NCBI GenBank assembly: GCA_035279405.1
Contig: DATEHU010000040.1
Coordinates: 86,597 to 150,596, forward strand
From: Gammaproteobacteria bacterium
Lineage (GTDB): Bacteria > Pseudomonadota > Gammaproteobacteria > Natronospirales > REEB76
Direction: 5' to 3'
DNA: 64,000 bases
The translations under genes were made by a program, and so were the position numbers. Shown in pieces: positions 58,234 to 64,000 of this stretch. Below the pieces are notes generated by a model. That model saw nothing but the letters and a program-made list of their open reading frames with translations. It had not been told where the DNA came from and ran no database searches. The stretch's first letter is position 1, and each line of letters starts with the position of its first letter.

Positions 58234-59283
58234 ATGCCTGAACGTGTGGCGATTACCGGCGCTACCGGCTTTGTCGGATCCGCGGTCACGCGCGCGTTTC
58301 TCAATGCGGGCTACGCAGTGCGTGTGCTGGTACGCAACTCATCGCCACGTGCGCTGCTCGCCGGACTGGACGTTGAAATCGCGGATGCCGATCTGAATGT
58401 GCCGCAGACTTTGAGTCCGGCGCTCGCGGGCTGTGCAGGCCTGGTGCACGTCGCAGCCGATTACCGCCTGTTCGTGACCGATCCCGCGTCGCTTTACCGC
58501 GTGAACGTGGACGGCACGCGTGCGCTCATGCAGGCGGCGCTGATGCACGGCGTGCGCCGCGTGGTTTACACCTCAAGCGTGGCTGCGCTCGGCCACCGCG
58601 CGGACGCAGCGCCCGCCGACGAGGACACGCCCGCGACGCTCGCCGACATGATCGGCCATTACAAGCGCTCCAAATTCCTGGCCGAAGCGGAGGTGTCGCG
58701 ACTCGCGGCGGAGTCGGGTCTGCCCGCGGTGATCGTCAATCCCTCGGCGCCGGTGGGACCGCGCGACCTCAAGCCCACGCCCACCGGGCGCATGGTGCTG
58801 GAAGCGGCACGCGGGCGCATGCCGGCGTATCTCGACACCGGCTTGAACATCGTGCACGTGGACGACGTGGCGCTCGGCCATCTGTACGCGTATCAACGCG
58901 GCCAGGCCGGGCGACGCTACATCCTGGGCGGAGAAAATCTGTCGCTCAGGGATATATTCACCGCGCTCGCGCAGCTTGCCGGCGTGCGTGCGCCGCTCAT
59001 CAAGCTCGCGCCCGGACTGCTCATGCCGCTCGCCGGACTCGCGGAAATCGTGGCGCGGATCACCGCGAGCACGCCACGCCTCACGCGCGATGAGCTGCAC
59101 ATGGCGCGCTACCCGATGTATTACAGTTCGGCGCGCGCCGAGCGCGAGCTGGATTACAGCCATCGACCGGCCGCCGCCGCGTTCCGCGATGCGCTCGCCT
59201 GGTATGCGGAACACGGTGACTTTCAACCGCGGCCGGGTCACGGGAAGCTGTCGCAGGCCCAGAGCGGCACCTCGCCACGATGA
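58234..59283 (+). CDS. hpnA: HpnA, hopanoid-associated NAD-dependent sugar epimerase/dehydratase
   Basis: A 349-residue short-chain dehydrogenase-type protein. NAD(P) binding is by VAITGATGFVGSAV (GxxGxxG, residues 8-14). The HYKRSKF motif (YxxxK near 142-146) is the catalytic pair, and VNPSAPVGPRDLKPTPTGRMV is an HpnA-specific block. It is named for its place in hopanoid loci; the reaction is not defined. A good AAGGAG lies 7 bases before ATG 58234. The 3' end overlaps the squalene synthase gene by 4 bases (ATGA). It opens the plus-strand hopanoid operon, divergent from ispH. Confidence 0.93.
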   Translation: MPERVAITGATGFVGSAVTRAFLNAGYAVRVLVRNSSPRALLAGLDVEIADADLNVPQTLSPALAGCAGLVHVAADYRLFVTDPASLYRVNVDGTRALMQAALMHGVRRVVYTSSVAALGHRADAAPADEDTPATLADMIGHYKRSKFLAEAEVSRLAAESGLPAVIVNPSAPVGPRDLKPTPTGRMVLEAARGRMPAYLDTGLNIVHVDDVALGHLYAYQRGQAGRRYILGGENLSLRDIFTALAQLAGVRAPLIKLAPGLLMPLAGLAEIVARITASTPRLTRDELHMARYPMYYSSARAERELDYSHRPAAAAFRDALAWYAEHGDFQPRPGHGKLSQAQSGTSPR

Positions 59284-60356
59284 GTACGCCGGACGACCTC
59301 GCGCTGCAACGCGCGCTGCTGCATGGCGTGTCGCGCACCTTCGCGCTCACCATCCCGGTGTTGCCGCCGAAACTCGAGCCGGTCATCGGCAATGCCTACC
59401 TGTTGTGCCGCATCACCGACACCATTGAGGATCACACCGCGCTCGATCCAGTGGCGCAGGCGGCGCTCTATGAGCGCTTCATCGCCGCGGTCGAAGGCCA
59501 CGGCGATGCCGCGGCCTTTGCACGCGATTTCGGTGCGCGGCTCACCGCGCAAGCGAGCGACGATGAACGCCGTTTGATCGCGGAAACTCCGCGCGTGCTG
59601 GCCATCACCGCGGGCTTCCATGCCGAGCAGCGCGCCGCCCTGGCCGAATGCGTTGCGGTCATGGGCCGCGGCATGGCGGTATTTCAGCGCGGCAAAAGCA
59701 CCGCGGGCCTGGCGGATCTCGCCGCGCATGCGCATTACTGTTACGTGGTGGCGGGCTGCGTGGGCGAGATGCTCACGCGCCTGTTCATCGGCTATCTACC
59801 GGAACTTGCGCCGCGGCGCGCGGAGATGCTGCGCCTCGCGGTGTCCTTCGGCCAGTGCCTGCAGATGACCAACATCCTCAAGGATTTCTGGGAGGACCGC
59901 GCGCAGGGCGCCTGCTGGCTGCCGCGCGACGTGTTCCTGGCCGAGGGTCTGGAACTCGCCGCGGCGCAGCCTGGCGACGCGCGTTTCGCGCGCGGCTGCC
60001 GGCGCTTGCTGGGGCTCGCGCACGCGCACGCGGAAAACGCACTGCGCTATACGCTGCTGTTGCCGCCACGCGAAACCGGGTTGCGCAACTTCTGCCTGTG
60101 GGCGCTGTTCATGGCGCTGCTCACGCAGCGCAAGCTGCTGGCGCATCCGGGATTCGCGCGTGGCGCCGAAGTGAAGATCACGCGGCGCAGCGTGTACCGC
60201 ACGGTCGCCTGGTGCAAGCTGACCGCGGGTTTCGATGCGCTGCTCAGGACGAGCTTCGCGCTGCTCGCGCACCGCCTGCCGCCGCCTGCGAGCGGCGACT
60301 TCACGCCGGTGGCGGCCGAGCCGGGCGTGGATTCCGAAGCCGAGGCGCTGCGATGA
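59280..60356 (+). CDS. sqs: Squalene synthase (farnesyl-diphosphate farnesyltransferase)
   Basis: A 358-residue prenyl synthase of the SQS/PSY family. The first aspartate motif is DTIED at 47-51 and the second NILKDFWED at 198-206, with D202 and D206. SRTFAL near the N-terminus and YCYVVAGCVGEMLTRLF (the family segment before the second motif) are also present. DTIED with QMTNILKDF is the pattern of one-enzyme squalene synthases, as in Methylococcus, rather than HpnC/HpnD. It would convert two farnesyl diphosphates to squalene with NADPH. A C-terminal membrane anchor is weak. It overlaps hpnA and shc by 4 bases each. Confidence 0.88.
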   Translation: MSTPDDLALQRALLHGVSRTFALTIPVLPPKLEPVIGNAYLLCRITDTIEDHTALDPVAQAALYERFIAAVEGHGDAAAFARDFGARLTAQASDDERRLIAETPRVLAITAGFHAEQRAALAECVAVMGRGMAVFQRGKSTAGLADLAAHAHYCYVVAGCVGEMLTRLFIGYLPELAPRRAEMLRLAVSFGQCLQMTNILKDFWEDRAQGACWLPRDVFLAEGLELAAAQPGDARFARGCRRLLGLAHAHAENALRYTLLLPPRETGLRNFCLWALFMALLTQRKLLAHPGFARGAEVKITRRSVYRTVAWCKLTAGFDALLRTSFALLAHRLPPPASGDFTPVAAEPGVDSEAEALR

Positions 60357-62266
60357 GCGCCAACGGCGCGGCGGCGCGCGTTGTACCGGCGGCGGACCCG
60401 GTGCTGGACGCGGCCCTGACGCGTGCACGTCAAGGCTTGCTTGAGCGCCAGCACAACAACGGGCACTGGTGTTTCGAGTTCGAGGCCGACTGCACCATAC
60501 CCGCCGAATACGTGCTGATGATGCATTACATGGACGAAGTGGATGACGGCCTGCAAGAACGCCTGGCGCGCTATCTGCGTGCCCATCAGCGGACGGACGG
60601 CGGCTGGCCGTTGTATCCCGGCGGGGCACCGGACATTTCCTGCAGTGTGAAATGCTATTACGCGCTCAAGCTCGCGGGCGACGCGCCCGAAGCCGGGCAT
60701 CTGCGGCGCGCGCGCGAGGCGATTCTCAAACTTGGCGGTGCGGCGCGCGCCAATGTGTTTACGCGCTTCATGCTGGCGCAGTTCCGCCAGATCCCGTGGC
60801 GCGGCGTGCCCTACATGCCCGCCGAATTGATCTTGCTGCCGCGCTGGTTCCCGTTCCATTTCCTCAAGGTGTCGTACTGGTCGCGCACCGTGATGGTGCC
60901 GCTGCTGGTGCTCTACAGCCTGCGCTGCCAGGCGCGCAATCCGCGCGGCCTGGGAGTGGCGGAACTGTTCAGTGTGCCTCCGGAGCAGGAACGTCACTGG
61001 TTCCCAGTACGCTCCGCCTTGAACCGCGTGTTCCTGTATCTGGAGCACGGTGCACGCCTGTGCGAACCGCTGATTCCGGGATGGGTGCGCCGCTTCGCCC
61101 TCAAGCGTTGCGCGGACTGGATGCTGGCGCGGCTTAACGGTGAAGAAGGCCTGGGGGCGATCTTCCCGGCCATGGTCAACGCCTACGAGGCGCTCGCCGC
61201 GCTCGGCTATGCCGCGGATAATCCACTGCGCAAAACCGCGAAACGCGCCCTGGAACTGCTGCTGGTCGACCGCGGCGACCAGAGCTATTGCCAGCCGTGC
61301 GTGTCGCCGGTGTGGGACACGGCGTTGGCGGTGCTTGCACTGCAGGAAGCCGGCGGCGCGGAGCGCGCCGTGCGCCGCGCGCTCGACTGGCTGGCCGAGC
61401 GCCAGCTGCTGGACGAGCCGGCCGACTGGCGCGCCTACCGGCCGCGGCTCGCGAGCGGTGCTTGGGCGTTCCAATACCGCAACGATTATTACCCGGATCT
61501 CGACGACACGGCCGCGGTCGCCTGGGCGATGCAGCGCAGCGGCATTGCGGATTACCGCGGGCGCATCGCGCGCGCCGCGCGCTGGTTGGCCGGCATGCAA
61601 TCGCGTGATGGCGGCTTCGCGAGCTTCGATGCCGACAACACGCATCACTATCTCAACGAGATTCCGTTTGCGGATCACGGCGCGCTGCTCGACCCGCCCA
61701 CCGAGGACGTGACCGGCCGCTGCGTGGCCTTGTTCGCGCTGCTGGGCGAAGCTTGTCAACGGCCGCGTGAGCGTGCTTTGCGCTGGCTCACGCACACGCA
61801 GCAGCCCAATGGTTCCTGGTGGGGACGCTGGGGCACCAACTATATATATGGCACCTGGTCGGTGCTGGTAGCGTTGGAACTCGCCGGTGTGCCTGTTGCC
61901 GATGAGCGCGTGCGCCGTGCGGCGGATTGGCTCAAGGCGGTGCAGCAGCCCGACGGTGGATTCGGCGAGACCAATGACAGTTATCAAAACCCCGCGCTCG
62001 CGGGCCACGGACTAGCCACGCCCGAGCAGACGGCGTGGGCGCTGCTCGGGCTCATGGCCGCGGGCGAAGCCGGGAGCGATGCCGTGGGTCGCGGCATCCA
62101 ATGGCTGTTACGCACCCAGGGCGCAGAAGGTCTGTGGCATACGGGACAGTTCAACGCGCCGGGATTTCCGCGCGTGTTCTATCTGCGCTATCACGGTTAC
62201 AGCGCCTACTTTCCGCTCTGGGCGCTGGCGCGCTACCGCAAGCTGGTCGCAGCGCAGAGCGCTTGA
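60353..62266 (+). CDS. shc: Squalene-hopene cyclase
   Basis: A 637-residue membrane-associated triterpene cyclase turning squalene into hopene/diplopterol. The catalytic DxDD motif is D382-L-D384-D385 (DLDDTA). Several QW motifs can be read (QHNNGHWCFEF, QSRDGGFASF, QQPNGSWWGRWG, QQPDGGFGE and others). GLATPEQTAWALLGLMAAG and FPRVFYLRYHGYSAYFPLWALARY are the C-terminal family blocks. Length is normal. ATG 60353 overlaps the squalene synthase stop (ATGA), so Sqs and Shc are made together and the substrate is passed on directly. All motifs are intact. Confidence 0.97.
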   Translation: MSANGAAARVVPAADPVLDAALTRARQGLLERQHNNGHWCFEFEADCTIPAEYVLMMHYMDEVDDGLQERLARYLRAHQRTDGGWPLYPGGAPDISCSVKCYYALKLAGDAPEAGHLRRAREAILKLGGAARANVFTRFMLAQFRQIPWRGVPYMPAELILLPRWFPFHFLKVSYWSRTVMVPLLVLYSLRCQARNPRGLGVAELFSVPPEQERHWFPVRSALNRVFLYLEHGARLCEPLIPGWVRRFALKRCADWMLARLNGEEGLGAIFPAMVNAYEALAALGYAADNPLRKTAKRALELLLVDRGDQSYCQPCVSPVWDTALAVLALQEAGGAERAVRRALDWLAERQLLDEPADWRAYRPRLASGAWAFQYRNDYYPDLDDTAAVAWAMQRSGIADYRGRIARAARWLAGMQSRDGGFASFDADNTHHYLNEIPFADHGALLDPPTEDVTGRCVALFALLGEACQRPRERALRWLTHTQQPNGSWWGRWGTNYIYGTWSVLVALELAGVPVADERVRRAADWLKAVQQPDGGFGETNDSYQNPALAGHGLATPEQTAWALLGLMAAGEAGSDAVGRGIQWLLRTQGAEGLWHTGQFNAPGFPRVFYLRYHGYSAYFPLWALARYRKLVAAQSA

Positions 62267-62964
62267 CTCCGGTGGCGTCCACTCTGCGCGTTGCGGTGCT
62301 CGCACCCCTGGCCGGTGAAGCGCACAGCGCCGCTGCGCTCGCGGCGCGCGGCTGGCAGGTGCAGATGTGCGGCATCGGTCCGGCGCGCGCGCGGCGCGCC
62401 GCCGAACAGTTGCTCGCGGCCGGTATGCGTCGGCTGCTTGTCTGGGGCACGGCCGGCGGGCTTGAGGCCGCGCTCAAACCCGGCGCGGTATTGGTACCGG
62501 ACATTGTCGTCAACCATGCCGACGGCCGGCGTTTTCAGGTTTCCAAGTCCTGGCATGCGCAGCTCGCGCAGGCGCTCGCGCCGCTGGGCGCGGTGCTCAT
62601 GCGCACCGGTACCCTGGTCACGGTGGCGGAGGCGGCGGCCACGCACGCGGCCAAGCGCGCGCTTGCGGCGCAGAGCGGCGCATGCATGGTGGACATGGAG
62701 GCGGCGGCCGTGGCCGAAGTGGCCATTCAGGCCGGCGCGGAGTTTGCCGTGATCCGGATACTGGCCGACGATGTGGATGCGGCGCTGCCGCCTTCAGTCA
62801 TGGCCGCGCTGGACTCGTCGCATCCCTATCTCTCCGTGCTCACGGGATTATTGAGACGGCCGCAGGATCTACCGGCGGTAATGCGCCTGGACCGGACCTT
62901 CCGCCGTGCCTACCGGGGTCTCACCGCCGTCGCGTGCACGCTGGCCGCGGCGGGCGAACAATAA
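62263..62964 (+). CDS. hpnG: HpnG, adenosylhopane nucleosidase (phosphorylase superfamily)
   Basis: A roughly 233-residue enzyme of the nucleoside phosphorylase fold that removes adenine from adenosylhopane to give ribosylhopane, following HpnH. Recognisable segments are LLVWGTAGGLEAALKPGAVLVPD, RTGTLVTVAEA and CMVDMEAAAVAEVAIQAGAEFAVIRILADDVDAALP; the MEAAAV block holds the ribose/base-contacting Glu. The start is uncertain: TTG 62263 overlaps the shc stop (TTGA, like the other junctions), while GTG 62272 is nearly as likely. It is the last gene of hpnA-sqs-shc-hpnG and converges with the permease gene. Confidence 0.9.
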   Translation: MTPVASTLRVAVLAPLAGEAHSAAALAARGWQVQMCGIGPARARRAAEQLLAAGMRRLLVWGTAGGLEAALKPGAVLVPDIVVNHADGRRFQVSKSWHAQLAQALAPLGAVLMRTGTLVTVAEAAATHAAKRALAAQSGACMVDMEAAAVAEVAIQAGAEFAVIRILADDVDAALPPSVMAALDSSHPYLSVLTGLLRRPQDLPAVMRLDRTFRRAYRGLTAVACTLAAAGEQ

Positions 62965-62976
62965 GGGGCTGCGTGC

Positions 62977-64000
62977 TCAGGCAGACGGCGCGTGGCCGAT
63001 GCGGTGCTGAGAGCGACGCTGCCACCATATCCACAGGTAATACAGCGGCACGCCCACGAGCGTGATGAGGATGCTGGCGAACGTGGACCAGAACTGCGCG
63101 TACAGCGAGTTCGCCACCACCACGAAGGTGCCGAGGACGAACAGCGCGGGAATCACCGGATAACCCCAGGCTTTGTAGGGGCGCGGAAAATCCGGGCGTT
63201 GTTTTCTCAGGATGAACAGACCGACGACGGCAAGCGCGAGGAACGGCCAGATGCCGAGCACATAGGCTTCGGCGAGCTGCATGAAGTTGCGCAGCAACAC
63301 GTAGATCACCGCGATCACCACGATGAAGGCGATGGCCACGTAGGGCGTCTCGTATTTCGCGTGCACTTTGCCGACGGTGCGGAAGAACAGGCCGTCCTCG
63401 GCCATGGCATAGAACACGCGCGGGCTGGAGAGAATGCTGCCGTTGAGCGTCCCGAACACCGAGAGCATGACCAGTGCACCTACCACCGAGGCTCCGGCCC
63501 GGCCCATGACCACGGTGGCCGCATCCGAGGCGATGGATTTCGACGCCGCGAGCTGCGGCAGCGGCAACGCGCGCAGATAGGCGGCGTTGATCAGGATATA
63601 CACCACCAGCACCACCAGTACGCCGACGATCAGCGCGAGCGGCAAGTTGCGCTGCGGGTTGCGCACTTCGCCGGAAAGCGTGGTGAGATTTTCCCAGCCG
63701 TCGTAAGCCCAGAGCGCCGCCACCAGACCGATGCCGATGCCCGACCACTTGGCCGAACCGAACACCGCGTCGTGCAGCGGATTGTGCGCACCGCCGGGTG
63801 CCAGGAGAAAGATCGCCGCGCTCAGTCCGAGAATCGCCAGCACTTTGGCGCCGGTGGAGAGATTCTGGATCACCGCGCCGAGTTTCACCGAACGGTAATT
63901 CGCCGCTGCCACCAGCACGATCAGCACCGCGGCAATCACGTGCTCGAGCGTGACCGAGAGCGGCACGAAGAACGCCAGGTATTCGGCGAAGATCAGGCTC
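62977..64000 (-). CDS. APC-superfamily amino acid permease (5' end beyond window)
   Basis: The C-terminal 340 or so residues of a 12-helix amino acid transporter; the reading frame is open to the window edge, so the N-terminus is missing. Blocks include LWAYDGWENLTTLSGEVRNPQRNLP (the APC substrate-loop region), FGTLNGSILSSPRVFYAMAEDGLFF and the C-terminal RKQRPDFPRPYKAWGYPVIPALF, typical of the LAT/APC family (serine/threonine exchanger-like). The substrate is unknown. It is convergent with hpnG, 12 bp apart, and shows no link to hopanoid synthesis. Confidence 0.93.
   Translation of the reverse strand, partial: SLIFAEYLAFFVPLSVTLEHVIAAVLIVLVAAANYRSVKLGAVIQNLSTGAKVLAILGLSAAIFLLAPGGAHNPLHDAVFGSAKWSGIGIGLVAALWAYDGWENLTTLSGEVRNPQRNLPLALIVGVLVVLVVYILINAAYLRALPLPQLAASKSIASDAATVVMGRAGASVVGALVMLSVFGTLNGSILSSPRVFYAMAEDGLFFRTVGKVHAKYETPYVAIAFIVVIAVIYVLLRNFMQLAEAYVLGIWPFLALAVVGLFILRKQRPDFPRPYKAWGYPVIPALFVLGTFVVVANSLYAQFWSTFASILITLVGVPLYYLWIWWQRRSQHRIGHAPSA

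Noticed and set aside
59280..60356. HpnC or HpnD assignment for the prenyl synthase
   Set aside because: The aspartate motifs DTIED and NILKDFWED and the lack of a second HpnC/D gene and HpnE point to a one-enzyme squalene synthase, although a phylogeny would be decisive.

Overview
The window is a GC-rich bacterial chromosome segment with dense, often overlapping genes. It reads as a gammaproteobacterium, probably near the Xanthomonadales/Nevskiales. The reasons are the TamA-TamB pair, dispersed repeats of the GTAGGAGCGGC...GCCGCTCC and GTCATTCCCGC types, a DUF2884-type protein, a CadC-type regulator with TPRs, a GGTG-N16-CACC operator like those I recall for xanthomonad YtrA regulators, and a hopanoid locus that uses one squalene synthase gene. 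I saw no rRNA, tRNA, CRISPR array, phage or intact insertion sequence. Assignments rest on reading motifs; no database search was run.

Layout. 0-3 kb: end of cfa, a RHH/PIN toxin-antitoxin pair, a HIT protein and nudC. 3-12 kb (+): a run with 4-base overlaps: TANGO2/NRDE protein, S9 peptidase, tamA, tamB, then a small outer-membrane barrel 1 bp downstream. 12.1-12.4 kb: a 291-bp hairpin-rich element with 10-bp terminal inverted repeats. 12.4-16.5 kb: LysE exporter, GDCCVxC small protein, DUF979/DUF969 membrane pair and an AT-richer orphan secreted protein, with several dispersed repeats between them. 16.5-20.8 kb (+): glutaryl-CoA dehydrogenase, a GST and a fused alpha/beta 2-oxoacid dehydrogenase E1. 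21-25.2 kb (-): GNAT, ICMT-like methyltransferase, small membrane protein, a SerB-SerA fusion and a phosphoribosyltransferase.

25.4-34.4 kb: a CadC/TPR regulator (+), then minus-strand envelope genes: DoxX-like, Sel1 repeats, DUF2884-like, a CBM9/DUF5916 barrel, a VNG-repeat lipoprotein and a DUF4097 protein with DTGSGD repeats. The last two sit behind a consensus-like promoter overlapped by a GGTG-N16-CACC palindrome. 34.5-42.5 kb (+): three large exported proteins (M28 peptidase, VPS10/BNR propeller, tricorn-like protease). 42.5-48.4 kb (-): LytTR regulator, Big2 lipoprotein, SRPBCC protein, LytS-type kinase and PQQ-propeller lipoprotein in one orientation. 48.6-51.4 kb: two YceI proteins, cytochrome b561 and an exported peroxiredoxin.

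51.5-63 kb is lipid metabolism. A glycosyltransferase is followed by a minus-strand run ispH-hpnH-hpnB-(PlsC-like acyltransferase)-(flippase-like protein), divergent from hpnA-sqs-shc-hpnG. IspH supplies isoprenoid precursors, Sqs makes squalene, Shc cyclises it, HpnH adds adenosine and HpnG removes adenine. The acyltransferase and flippase-like genes are the least explained parts. The window ends inside an APC-family permease.
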